From: Pseudomonas sp. RIT288
Lineage (GTDB): Bacteria; Pseudomonadota; Gammaproteobacteria; Pseudomonadales; Pseudomonadaceae
Assembly: GCF_000631985.1 (NCBI RefSeq)
Contig: NZ_JFYN01000016.1
Coordinates: 1-64,000 of the forward strand
Direction of reading: 5' to 3'
Length of the DNA stretch: 64,000 nucleotides
The translations under genes and the position numbers were made by a program. Of this stretch, positions 17,124 through 25,569 are shown one piece after another (position 1 is the first letter of the stretch; each line of letters opens with the position of its first letter). The notes under the pieces are model-generated. The model did no database searches. It was not told the origin of the DNA and worked only from the letters and a program-made list of their open reading frames with translations.

Positions 17124-17656
17124 GGCTTGGCCTCATCGACCAGCGCCTGATACTTGGCTGCGAGTTTTTCGCGCCAGACCTGCTCGTCGATCACCCCGAC
17201 GTACTTGTCACGGATGATGCCCTTGGCGTCGATGAAGAAGGTTTCCGGCGCGCCGTACACGCCGAGGTTCAGGCCCAGCGAGCCTTCGTCGTCACGGATA
17301 TCCAGCACATACGGGTTGTGGAATTCGGCCAGCCACTTCAATGCATCGGCGTTGGTGTCCTTGTAGTTGATGCCGTAGATCACCACGCCGCGCTCGGCCA
17401 GTTTGTTCAGCACCGGGTGCTCGACCCGGCAGGAAATGCACCAGGTGCCCCAGACGTTGACCAGCGCCGGTTTGCCGAGAATGTCAGCCTTGGTCAGGGT
17501 CTTGTCGCCCTGCACGTTCGGCAGGCTGAATTCCGGGAAGGGCTTGTTGATCATCGCCGACGGCAGCTCCGCCGGATCGAGGTACAGACCGCGATAAAGA
17601 AACACCGCCACCAGCAGGAAAATCGCCAGAGGTACCAGCATCAACCAACGTCTCAT
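17120..17656 (-). CDS. ccmG: Thioredoxin-like CcmG (DsbE)
   Basis: A 178-residue membrane-anchored periplasmic thioredoxin. The anchor is residues 3-22. The active site is GTWCISCRVEH (C73, C76); WCISC replaces the commoner WCPTC/WCPSC, which may shift the redox potential. The conserved GAPETFFIDAKG cis-Pro segment is near 134. It supplies electrons to CcmH/apocytochrome. Its ends overlap ccmF and ccmH by 4 bp. Confidence 0.95.
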   Translation of the reverse strand: MRRWLMLVPLAIFLLVAVFLYRGLYLDPAELPSAMINKPFPEFSLPNVQGDKTLTKADILGKPALVNVWGTWCISCRVEHPVLNKLAERGVVIYGINYKDTNADALKWLAEFHNPYVLDIRDDEGSLGLNLGVYGAPETFFIDAKGIIRDKYVGVIDEQVWREKLAAKYQALVDEAKP

Positions 17657-19641
17657 GCAGCCGCTCCTTGCAGGCCGAGGGCTTCACGCACCTTGGCTTT
17701 GACCTTGACTCGATAACGCCGATCCAGTGCCGCCAGCAATCCGCCCAGGCCGGTCAGCAGACCGCCGAACCAGATCCAGCGCACGAACGGTTTGACGTGA
17801 ACCCGAACCGCCCACGCGCCGTTTTCCAGCGGCTCGCCCAGTGCAACATAGAGATCGCGAGTGAAACCGGCGTCGATCCCGGCCTCGGTCATCATCGAAC
17901 TCTGCACGGTGTACAGGCGTTTTTCCGGGTGCAGCACACTGACTTCCTTGCCGTCGCGGATCACCCTGATGGTGCCCCGGTCGGAGGTGAAGTTCGGCCC
18001 TTCGAAGTGCTTGGCGCCTTCGAAGATGAAGTGATAACCAGCCAGGTCCATCGACTCGCCCGGCGCCAGTCGCAGGTCGCGCTCGGCACTGTTCTGACTC
18101 GACAGCACCACGCCGAGGGCGCACACGGCGATGCCGAGGTGAGCGATCTGCATGCCCCAGTAGCTGCGGGTCAGGGTTGGCAGACCTTTGATCAGGCCCT
18201 TGTGACGAGTCTTGTCGAAGATGTCGCGCACACCGGCGAGTAACACCCACGCAGCGAGCAGGAACGTCGCGATCACCGCCCAGTTGAAATCGCCGTAAGC
18301 GACACCGGCCACCACGGCCAATGCGACGCTGCCGAGCAACACCGGGGTCAGCATGTTCGCCAGCCACTTCACCGGCGTGTCCTTCCAGCGGACGATCACG
18401 CCGACCGCCATCACCAGCATCAGCAACGCCATCAACGGGATGAACAGCGCGTTGAAGTACGGCGGGCCAACCGACAGTTTGGCGCCGCTCAAGGCATCGA
18501 GTATCAGCGGATACAGGGTGCCGAGCAGAATCATCGACGCCGCCACCACCAGCACCAGGTTGTTGCCCAACAGCAGGGTTTCCCGCGACCACAGGTTGAA
18601 GCCGACCTGGCTCTTGACCACTGGAGCGCGCAACGCAAACAGCGTCAGCGAACCGCCGACCACGAACAGCAGGAAGATCAGAATGAACACGCCGCGCTCA
18701 GGGTCCGAGGCAAACGCGTGTACCGAGGTCAGCACGCCGGAACGCACGAGGAAAGTCCCGAGCAGGCTCAGGGAGAAAGCAGCAATCGCCAGCAACACTG
18801 TCCAGCTCTTGAACACGCCACGTTTTTCCGTGACCGCCAGCGAGTGGATCAGCGCGGTGCCGACCAGCCACGGCATGAACGAGGCATTTTCCACCGGGTC
18901 CCAGAACCACCAGCCGCCCCAGCCGAGTTCGTAGTACGCCCACCACGAACCGAGGGTGATACCGATGCCGAGGAAGGCCCAGGCGACAATCGTCCACGGC
19001 CGCGACCAGCGTGCCCATGCGGCGTCGAGACGACCACCCAGCAATGCGGCGATGGCGAAGGCAAACGCCACCGAGAAACCGACATAACCCATGTACAGCA
19101 TCGGCGGATGCACGATCAGGCCGATGTCTTGCAGCAGCGGATTGAGGTCACGACCGTCGGCCGGAATCTGCGGCAGAATCCGCGAGAACGGGTTGGAGGT
19201 GAGGATCAGAAACAACAGGAAACCGGTGCTGATCATGCCCATCACCGCCAGTACGCGGGCGAGCATGACTTGCGGCAACTGCCGGGAGAACACCGACACG
19301 GCGAAGGTCCAGCCACCGAGAATCAGCGCCCACAGCAGCAGCGACCCTTCGTGGGCGCCCCACACCGCGCTGAACTTGTAGTACCACGGCAAGGCGCTGT
19401 TGGAGTTCATCGCCACGTAACCGACCGAGAAATCGTCGGTCATGAACGCATAGGTCAGGCAACCGAAGGCAAACAGCAGGAACGCAAACTGGCCCCACGC
19501 CGCCGGCTGGGCCAGCCCCATCCACATGCGGTCGCCGCGCCACGCACCGAACAGCGGCACCACGGCCTGCACCAGCGCAAAACACAGCGCCAGAATCATC
19601 GCCAGATGGCCGAGTTCGGGAATAAACAGTGCAGACGTCAT
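17653..19641 (-). CDS. ccmF: Cytochrome c haem lyase subunit CcmF
   Basis: A 662-residue polytopic membrane protein, the core of the haem lyase. The tryptophan-rich haem-handling motif WGGWWFWDPVENAS is near residues 230-243; periplasmic His residues flank it (for example IVHPPMLYMGY near 175). The length and about 15 membrane segments match CcmF. A 3-bp gap separates it from ccmE. Confidence 0.97.
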   Translation of the reverse strand: MTSALFIPELGHLAMILALCFALVQAVVPLFGAWRGDRMWMGLAQPAAWGQFAFLLFAFGCLTYAFMTDDFSVGYVAMNSNSALPWYYKFSAVWGAHEGSLLLWALILGGWTFAVSVFSRQLPQVMLARVLAVMGMISTGFLLFLILTSNPFSRILPQIPADGRDLNPLLQDIGLIVHPPMLYMGYVGFSVAFAFAIAALLGGRLDAAWARWSRPWTIVAWAFLGIGITLGSWWAYYELGWGGWWFWDPVENASFMPWLVGTALIHSLAVTEKRGVFKSWTVLLAIAAFSLSLLGTFLVRSGVLTSVHAFASDPERGVFILIFLLFVVGGSLTLFALRAPVVKSQVGFNLWSRETLLLGNNLVLVVAASMILLGTLYPLILDALSGAKLSVGPPYFNALFIPLMALLMLVMAVGVIVRWKDTPVKWLANMLTPVLLGSVALAVVAGVAYGDFNWAVIATFLLAAWVLLAGVRDIFDKTRHKGLIKGLPTLTRSYWGMQIAHLGIAVCALGVVLSSQNSAERDLRLAPGESMDLAGYHFIFEGAKHFEGPNFTSDRGTIRVIRDGKEVSVLHPEKRLYTVQSSMMTEAGIDAGFTRDLYVALGEPLENGAWAVRVHVKPFVRWIWFGGLLTGLGGLLAALDRRYRVKVKAKVREALGLQGAAA

Positions 19642-19644
19642 CGA

Positions 19645-20100
19645 TCAACCCTCCTTCGCTTGGGTCGGTGCCGATTGACCACTGTCTTTCAGCGCTTTGG
19701 TCACTTCCGGCGGCATGTACTTCTCGTCGTGCTTGGCCAGCACTTCATCGGCCACCACCACGCCGTCGGCGTTGAGTTTGCCCAGAGCGACGATGCCCTG
19801 CCCTTCGCGGAACAGGTCCGGAAGGATCCCGCGGTAGGTGATGGTCACGGCTTTGTTGAAGTCGGTGACGACGAACTTGACGTCCAGCGAATCCGGCGAA
19901 CGCTGCAGCGAGCCCTTCTCGACCATGCCGCCGGCGCGGATGCGCGTGTCGTGCGGCGCTTCGCCGTTGGCGATCTGGGTCGGTGTGTAAAACAGGTTGA
20001 TGTTTTCCTGCAGGGCGCTGAGGGCCAGGCCGACGGCAGCACCGACCCCGACCAGAATCGCCAGAATGAGGGTCAGACGTTTTTTGCGCAGCGGATTCAC
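19645..20100 (-). CDS. ccmE: Haem chaperone CcmE
   Basis: A 151-residue periplasmic haem chaperone with an N-terminal anchor (residues 9-30) and an OB-fold barrel. The haem-attachment motif LAKHDEKYMPPEV gives H124 as the covalent haem ligand and Y128 as axial ligand. Its start overlaps the ccmD stop. Confidence 0.96.
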   Translation of the reverse strand: MNPLRKKRLTLILAILVGVGAAVGLALSALQENINLFYTPTQIANGEAPHDTRIRAGGMVEKGSLQRSPDSLDVKFVVTDFNKAVTITYRGILPDLFREGQGIVALGKLNADGVVVADEVLAKHDEKYMPPEVTKALKDSGQSAPTQAKEG

Positions 20101-20273
20101 TTGCCGTTCTCCCGGCGCAGACGACGCGCCTCTTGTTGCAGATAGCGCTTGCGGGCCGCGATCGGGGCGACCACGTTGAGGATCAGCACCGCCAGACAGA
20201 TGCCGTAGGCCGACCAGACATACAGGCCATGGTGGCCCATGGCGAGGAAGTCGCCGAATGAAGCAAAATTCAT
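20097..20273 (-). CDS. ccmD: Haem exporter protein CcmD
   Basis: A 58-residue single-span membrane protein. The start MNFASFGDF at 20273 was chosen because it overlaps the ccmC stop by ATGA and gives the family length; a longer open frame upstream lies within ccmC. The membrane helix VWSAYGICLAVLILNVVAP is followed by the Arg-rich tail RKRYLQQEARRLRRENGK. It helps release holo-CcmE from CcmABC. Confidence 0.9.
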   Translation of the reverse strand: MNFASFGDFLAMGHHGLYVWSAYGICLAVLILNVVAPIAARKRYLQQEARRLRRENGK

Positions 20274-21025
20274 CGCGCGGCCTCCAGGCTGTTCTGCACT
20301 TCTTCTTTCACCCAACTGGCGCGCGCTTCGCGCTTGAGCACTTCAAGGCGCATGCGCAACAACAGCACGGCACCGAAGAAGCAGTAGAAACCCAGCACCG
20401 TCAGCAGCAGCGGCAGCCACATTTCAGCGGGCATCGCCGGTTTTTCCGTGAGGGTGAAGGTCGCACCCTGGTGCAGGGTGTTCCACCATTCCACCGAGTA
20501 CTTGATGATCGGAATGTTGATCACGCCGACGATCGCCAGCACAGCGCAGGCCTTGGCGGCGCTGTCGCGGTTGCTGATGGCATTGCCCAGCGCGATCACC
20601 CCGAAATACAGGAACAGCAGAATCAGCATCGAAGTCAGCCGCGCATCCCAGACCCACCACGAGCCCCAGGTGGGCTTGCCCCAGATGGCCCCGGTGACCA
20701 GCGCCACGGCGGTCATCCACGCGCCGATCGGTGCCGCGCATTGCAGGGCGACGTCGGCCAGTTTCATTTTCCACACCAGCCCGACCACGCCGCACACCGC
20801 CAGCATCACGTAGATCGACTGCGCCAGCATCGCCGCAGGCACGTGGATGTAGATGATGCGGAAGCTGTTGCCCTGCTGATAATCCGGCGGCGCGAAGGCC
20901 AGGCCCCAGACAACGCCAATGCTGATCAGCAGCAACGCGGCAATGCTCAGCCACGGCAGAAACCTGCTGCTGATGCCGTAGAACCACTTGGGCGAGCCGA
21001 GCTTGTGAAACCAGGTCCAGTTCAT
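20270..21025 (-). CDS. ccmC: Haem exporter permease CcmC
   Basis: A 251-residue membrane protein of six helices that loads haem onto CcmE. The WWD motif WGSWWVWDARLTS is near residues 117-129, with conserved His in IYIHVPAAMLAQ near 61 and in the later periplasmic loop (WWNTLHQGA). The start at 21025 (MNWTWFHKLG) was preferred over a nine-residue upstream extension. Confidence 0.95.
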   Translation of the reverse strand: MNWTWFHKLGSPKWFYGISSRFLPWLSIAALLLISIGVVWGLAFAPPDYQQGNSFRIIYIHVPAAMLAQSIYVMLAVCGVVGLVWKMKLADVALQCAAPIGAWMTAVALVTGAIWGKPTWGSWWVWDARLTSMLILLFLYFGVIALGNAISNRDSAAKACAVLAIVGVINIPIIKYSVEWWNTLHQGATFTLTEKPAMPAEMWLPLLLTVLGFYCFFGAVLLLRMRLEVLKREARASWVKEEVQNSLEAAR

Positions 21026-21103
21026 ACTGTTTCCATCACGGGTGCCGCTCATCGGTGTGAGCAGTCTCAGGGTCTTTGCTGGTTAAATTTTAACCAGACC
21101 TCA

Positions 21104-21772
21104 TTATTCGCCGACGCTGATCTTCAGGCCAGCAGCTATTGCAAAAGGTGTCAGGGTGATCGCCAGGGCGGTCAGGCTACCCAGCCACAGCAGATACCCG
21201 GTCGCCGGCATCCCTTGCAAGGCGGCCTGCAAGGCGCCACTGCCAAGGATCAACACCGGGATGTACAACGGCAGAATCAGCAACGCCAGCAACAGGCCGC
21301 CACGTTTCAAACCAACCGTCAGCGCCGCGCCCACCGCACCGAGCAAGCTCAGCACCGGGGTACCCAGCAGCAACGACAACAGCAACACCGGCAGGCAGGC
21401 GACCGGCAAACCGAGCATCAACGCCAGCAACGGCGAGAGCAGAACCAGTGCCAGTCCCGAGAACAGCCAGTGTGCCAGCACCTTGGCCAGCACCAGTAGT
21501 GGCAGCGGGTGCGGCGAAAGGACCCACTGTTCCAGGGAGCCATCTTCGAAATCACTGCGAAACAATCCGTCCAGCGAAAGCAGGACCGACAACAGCGCGG
21601 CCACCCAGACTAACCCCGGGGACAGGTTTTGCAAGACTTGAGTTTCCGGGCCGACAGCCAGCGGGAACAACGCGATGACGATGGCGAAGAAAATCAGCGG
21701 ATTGGCCAGTTCCGCCGGGCGACGAAACAGCAGACGTGACTCACGGGCAACCAGCAGGCCGAAAACACTCAT
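21104..21772 (-). CDS. ccmB: Haem exporter permease CcmB
   Basis: A 222-residue ABC permease with six helices. Family motifs are FGLLVARESRLLFRRPAELA at the N-terminus, LFRSDFEDGSLEQWVLSP near 73-90 and LPLYIPVLILGSGA near 160. It partners CcmA; the start overlaps the ccmA stop by 4 bp. Confidence 0.95.
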   Translation of the reverse strand: MSVFGLLVARESRLLFRRPAELANPLIFFAIVIALFPLAVGPETQVLQNLSPGLVWVAALLSVLLSLDGLFRSDFEDGSLEQWVLSPHPLPLLVLAKVLAHWLFSGLALVLLSPLLALMLGLPVACLPVLLLSLLLGTPVLSLLGAVGAALTVGLKRGGLLLALLILPLYIPVLILGSGALQAALQGMPATGYLLWLGSLTALAITLTPFAIAAGLKISVGE

Positions 21773-22404
21773 ACTGCCCAGTTCCCCAGATCGATATCGC
21801 GATAACCGACCGGCATCCGGCTCAGCGTGTGGTGCGTGGTCAGAACCACCAGACCGCCGCGTTCGCAGTGCCCGGCCAAGTGTTCTTCAAGTTGCGCCAC
21901 GCCCTGTTTGTCGAGCGCGGTAAACGGCTCGTCGAGAATCCACAACGGTGGGTTGTCCAGATACAGCCGCGCCAGCGCCACGCGGCGTTGCTGACCGGCG
22001 GACAGGGTGTGGCAGGGAACATCTTCGAAACCGCGCAATCCTACGGCTGCCAACGCTTGCCAGATCGCCTCGCGCTCGGCAGGCCGATGCAGGGCGCAGA
22101 GCCAGGACAGGTTCTCTTCCGGAGTCAGCAGGTCCTTGATCCCGGCGGCGTGGCCGATCCACAGCAGGTTGCGCGCCAGTTCGCTCGGCTGGGCGGCCAA
22201 GGGCTTGCCGTTGAGCAGCACCTGACCGCTGGTCGGCTGCATCAACCCGGACAACAGGCGCAGCAGACTGGTCTTGCCGCTGCCGTTGGGGCCGCTGATC
22301 TGCACCATATCGCCACTGGCCAGTCTTAATTCGAGATTTTCGAAGAGCAGCCGCAGGTCTCGCTCACAGGCAAGGGCAACGGTTTGCAGGACAGGACTGG
22401 TCAA
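21769..22404 (-). CDS. ccmA: Haem exporter ATPase CcmA
   Basis: A 211-residue ABC ATPase. Walker A GPNGSGKTS is at residues 38-46, the signature LSAGQQRRVALARL near 131, and Walker B LWILDEPFTALD follows. It drives release of holo-CcmE. First gene of ccmABCDEFGHI on the - strand. Confidence 0.96.
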   Translation of the reverse strand: MTSPVLQTVALACERDLRLLFENLELRLASGDMVQISGPNGSGKTSLLRLLSGLMQPTSGQVLLNGKPLAAQPSELARNLLWIGHAAGIKDLLTPEENLSWLCALHRPAEREAIWQALAAVGLRGFEDVPCHTLSAGQQRRVALARLYLDNPPLWILDEPFTALDKQGVAQLEEHLAGHCERGGLVVLTTHHTLSRMPVGYRDIDLGNWAV

Positions 22405-22601
22405 GGGATCACGGGCCTTATACGGTTCAAGTCGGCTCTGGCGCGGCCGTTAAAGAGATGCAGGATAAATGCAATGACGGTGCGAACCAGAGAGCTGGAT
22501 CAAACAATTGCTATGTTTTCTGAACGAAGCGCAAGACGCGCGGCATTATACATGGCGTGCCTTACTCCCAAGAGCGCAATTTCCTCAGGTTGTGTCCGCG
22601 T
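22405..22601. promoter_or_regulatory. Divergent promoter region ccmA / second fliK-like gene
   Basis: A 197-bp gap between divergent transcripts. On the - strand a perfect TATAAT (22545-22550) is a candidate -10 for ccm, with TTGGGA as a weak -35 at only 15 bp. No convincing sigma-54 or sigma-28 site faces the fliK-like gene. Confidence 0.4.
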
Positions 22602-24182
22602 ATGACAGGTGAAATGAACATCCTCCCGCTCCCGCCCACCACCCCGGCGAACACTCGCCCGCTGGTGATGAGCGGTGAGTTGCTCAAGCTGCTGACCCCG
22701 GTCGAAGGCTTGATCGGCGCCGGGCAAAGCGCCCAGGCCGAGGTGTTGTCACTCAAACAGGCGGATCAGACCTTTCAACTGCTGCTCAAGGTGACCGTCG
22801 ACGGCGGCCGGCAGACCACCGTGCAGGCCACCAGCACACTGCCGTTGCCGACCGGCACCAACCTGGCCGTCACCCAGCCATCGGCGGGCAATCTGGCGAT
22901 CACCGTGCAACAGGCGATTGCCAGCAGCGTCGCCACCCTCACCCGCATCGACACCGCGCAGTTGCCGGTCGGCACCCTGCTGCAAGGCAAGGTCCTGACC
23001 TCGCAGACACTGCCGCAAGTACCGGGGCAGCCGACGGTGTACCGCTCGCTGGTCAGTCTGCTCAACACCGCGCAGAGCGGTGCCACTCTGGACATCGACA
23101 GCCCGACGCCGTTGCGCATCGGCACCCTGCTCTCGGCACTGGTCGAAGACTCGCAAACCCTCAAGTTCGTGCCGCTGAGCAGCCGCCAGGAGCAACTGGC
23201 GGTGAGCCAGCAACTGCTCGGCCAACAGAGTCGCCAAGGTTCGCTGGACGGTTTGCTCAACGCCTTGCAAAACCTGCCGGGCGACGACGATCAGACCTCG
23301 CAGGATCTGCGCGCTGCCGTCGTGCGCCTGCTCGCCAACCTGCCCGATGTGCAGCAGATGAGCAGCGCCAAAGGCGTCGCCCTGGCGCTGGCCAACAGCG
23401 GCGCCTTCCTCGAAGCCAAACTGCTGACCGGACAGAATCCGGCGCTGGCCCCGGACATGAAAGCCGATCTGCTCAAGCTGATCGCACAGCTGTCGCCGGG
23501 GGCGCCGGGCAATGCCAGTTTCAACGCGATCATCGCCGCCAACACCCTGGCGCAGGCGCTGCCGAGTTTCGTGCGCAACGCCCTCGGCACCCTCGGCCAG
23601 GTCAGCGCCAAACCCGTGCCGAGCAGTTTTCCGCTGCCCGACCGCTTGCTGCAAAGCCAGGACGGTGAAGCTGACCTGGAACATCTGCTGCGCCTCGCTG
23701 CAGCCGCCGTGTCGCGCCTGCAAAGCCATCAACTGTCGAGCCTGGAACAGACCGGGGTCACCGACGACGGCCGCCTGCTCAGCACCTGGCAGCTGGAAAT
23801 CCCCATGCGCAACCTGCAGGACATCGTGCCGTTGCAGGTCAAGTTTCAGCGCGAAGAAGCGCCGGAAAGAGAACCGCAACCCAACGAACGCCGTGACGAG
23901 CGCGAACCCAGGCAACAGCTGTGGCGCGTCGATCTGGCGTTCGACATGGAGCCGCTGGGGCCGATGCAGATTCAGGCGCAGTTGATTGCCGGCAGCCTGT
24001 CGAGCCAGCTCTGGGCCGAACGCCCGTACACCGCCGACCTGATCGGCAACAATCTGTTCGCCCTGCGCCAGCGCCTGCTTGATCGCGGCCTGAATGTCGG
24101 CGATCTCGACTGCCACCTCGGCACCCCGCCGCAAGGCAGTCACACCCGCCTCGAACACCGCTGGGTCGACGAAACCGCATGA
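22602..24182 (+). CDS. Second FliK-type hook-length-control-like protein
   Basis: A 526-residue soluble protein from MTGEMNILPL (start uncertain; ATG at 22614 has ACAGGTG upstream and is equally possible). The N-terminal two thirds are Gln/Leu/Thr-rich. The C-terminal domain (about residues 430-526: LWRVDLAFDMEPLGPMQIQ and ALRQRLLDRGLNVGDLDCHL) resembles the FliK C-terminal domain that signals the FlhB export switch. Its stop overlaps the next gene by ATGA. The canonical FliK is separately encoded at 45.9-47.3 kb, so this is a paralogue of unknown client. Confidence 0.8.
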   Translation: MTGEMNILPLPPTTPANTRPLVMSGELLKLLTPVEGLIGAGQSAQAEVLSLKQADQTFQLLLKVTVDGGRQTTVQATSTLPLPTGTNLAVTQPSAGNLAITVQQAIASSVATLTRIDTAQLPVGTLLQGKVLTSQTLPQVPGQPTVYRSLVSLLNTAQSGATLDIDSPTPLRIGTLLSALVEDSQTLKFVPLSSRQEQLAVSQQLLGQQSRQGSLDGLLNALQNLPGDDDQTSQDLRAAVVRLLANLPDVQQMSSAKGVALALANSGAFLEAKLLTGQNPALAPDMKADLLKLIAQLSPGAPGNASFNAIIAANTLAQALPSFVRNALGTLGQVSAKPVPSSFPLPDRLLQSQDGEADLEHLLRLAAAAVSRLQSHQLSSLEQTGVTDDGRLLSTWQLEIPMRNLQDIVPLQVKFQREEAPEREPQPNERRDEREPRQQLWRVDLAFDMEPLGPMQIQAQLIAGSLSSQLWAERPYTADLIGNNLFALRQRLLDRGLNVGDLDCHLGTPPQGSHTRLEHRWVDETA

Positions 24183-24508
24183 ACGATTCCACTGCTCCAC
24201 GCCAGGCCATCGCCCTCAAATACGACGGCAACCACGCCCCGACCCTCACCGCCAAGGGCGACGAGGAACTGGCCGAAGAAATCCTGCGGATTGCCCGCGA
24301 CTGCGAAGTGCCGATCTATGAAAACGCCGAGCTGGTGCGGCTGTTGGCGCGGATGGAACTGGGCGACAGCATTCCCGAGGAGCTGTACCGCACGATCGCC
24401 GAGATCATCGCGTTTGCGTGGAATCTGAAGGGGAAATTCCCGGAGGGGCAGGATCCGGATGCGCCGATGGTCGAGAAGGACGTTACCGCGCGCGGGGATG
24501 ATTATTAA
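24179..24508 (+). CDS. Free-standing FlhB/EscU C-terminal-domain protein (FlhX-like)
   Basis: A 109-residue cytoplasmic protein matching only the part of FlhB that follows the NPTH self-cleavage site. It opens with RQAIALKYDGNHAPTLTAKG, which aligns by eye with HYAVALKYDSEKGGAPVLLAKG of FlhB, then EILRIARDCEVPIYENAELVR and LYRTIAEIIAFAW. It has no membrane domain and no NPTH. It may replace or compete with cleaved FlhB-CC at the export gate (known for FlhX in some bacteria; inference here). Confidence 0.85.
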   Translation: MNDSTAPRQAIALKYDGNHAPTLTAKGDEELAEEILRIARDCEVPIYENAELVRLLARMELGDSIPEELYRTIAEIIAFAWNLKGKFPEGQDPDAPMVEKDVTARGDDY

Positions 24509-24518
24509 GCCCTGAAAG

Positions 24519-24600
24519 CAAAAGATCGCAGCCTGCGGCAGCTCCTACATTGGAATCCGGTTCCCTGTAGGAGCTGCCGCAGGCTGCGATCTTTTGATCT
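24519..24600. repeat. REP inverted pair
   Basis: Arms AAAAGATCGCAGCCTGCGGC and GCCGCAGGCTGCGATCTTTT in the outward orientation, between the convergent FlhX-like and DUF2802 genes. It ends one base before the DUF2802 stop codon. Confidence 0.9.
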
Positions 24601-24993
24601 TCAGCTTCTGTGCAGCTTGCGCATCAACTCCGCCTCAGCCTGGGTCAAGCCGCAGGATTGAGTCAGCTCATCGACGCTCGCGCCCATGCCCACCAGTTTC
24701 GCCGCCTGGGCGAACGACAGGCTCGACGGGTCGCGCTGTTCCAGCGCGACAATCTTGTCCGGCAACGGACCGACGACCGAGCGCAGCTCGTGCAGGGCTT
24801 CGCCCATGCGCACGTTGCCGTTCTGATAGTCGTCGACGCGCTTGGCCAGGTCCTTGATGCGCTGATCACGCAGCGCGTCGCCCTGAGCCTGTTGCGCTGC
24901 GATCACCCGCTGCGCCTTGATGTACGCCAGAAACATTGCCAGCGTGCCTGCCCAGAAGAGGAACAGGACAATGACCGCAACCTCGAGAATCAA
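24601..24993 (-). CDS. DUF2802 membrane-anchored protein of the chemotaxis cluster
   Basis: A 130-residue protein with one N-terminal membrane helix (VAVIVLFLFWAGTLAMFLAY) and a coiled-coil stretch (about 30-85). The C-terminal segment AKLVGMGASVDELTQSCGLT then QAEAELMRKLH looks like a small HTH-like unit typical of DUF2802. It directly follows cheW (stop and start adjacent). Conserved at this position in pseudomonads; function unknown. Confidence 0.8.
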   Translation of the reverse strand: MILEVAVIVLFLFWAGTLAMFLAYIKAQRVIAAQQAQGDALRDQRIKDLAKRVDDYQNGNVRMGEALHELRSVVGPLPDKIVALEQRDPSSLSFAQAAKLVGMGASVDELTQSCGLTQAEAELMRKLHRS

Positions 24994-25479
24994 TCAGATG
25001 CTCTCCAGTTCCGACCATTCTTCTTCGCTCATCATCTTGTCCAGCTCGACCAGGATCAGCAACTCGTTGTTCTTGTTGCACACGCCCTGGATGAACTTGG
25101 CCGACTCTTCGTTGCCGACGTTTGGCGCGGTCTCGATTTCCGACTGACGCAGGTAAACCACTTCCGCCACGCTGTCGACCATGATCCCGACCACTTGCTT
25201 GTCGGCTTCGATGATGACGATACGGGTGTTGTCGCTGATCTCGCCGCTGTTCAGGCCGAAGCGCTGACGGGTGTCGATCACGGTGACCACGTTACCGCGC
25301 AGGTTGATGATGCCCAGCACGTAGCTTGGCGCACCCGGTACCGGAGCGATTTCGGTGTAACGCAGGACTTCCTGAACGCGCATCACGTTGATGCCGTAGG
25401 TTTCGTTGTCCAGCTTGAAGGTCACCCATTGCAGGATCGGATCTTCAGAACCTTTTGCATTCGTCGCCTGACTACTCAT
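24994..25479 (-). CDS. cheW: Chemotaxis coupling protein CheW
   Basis: A 161-residue cytoplasmic coupling protein linking chemoreceptors to CheA. The CheW domain spans residues 14-155: LQWVTFKLDNETYGINVMRV, YTEIAPVPGAPSYVLGIINL, RGNVVTVIDTRQRFGL and VDSVAEVVYL. The start is MSSQATNAKG. It lies downstream of parP. Confidence 0.96.
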   Translation of the reverse strand: MSSQATNAKGSEDPILQWVTFKLDNETYGINVMRVQEVLRYTEIAPVPGAPSYVLGIINLRGNVVTVIDTRQRFGLNSGEISDNTRIVIIEADKQVVGIMVDSVAEVVYLRQSEIETAPNVGNEESAKFIQGVCNKNNELLILVELDKMMSEEEWSELESI

Positions 25480-25569
25480 ACCCTGACCCCTCGAAAAAAC
25501 CGCACTGGGCGGTGTGTGTTCTGTGTGGAGGCATTGAAAAATGCCCTCGCCTGATTGTTATGTCGGCTG

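Noticed and set aside
22451..22477. TAAAGAGA-N11-TGCAATGA as a sigma-28 promoter for the second fliK-like gene
   Set aside because: Only 5/8 and 4/8 matches, and more than 120 bp from the start codon.
24509..24600. REP hairpins as intrinsic terminators
   Set aside because: REP arms here lack a clear T-run directly after the stem; they may hinder transcription but were annotated as repeats only.
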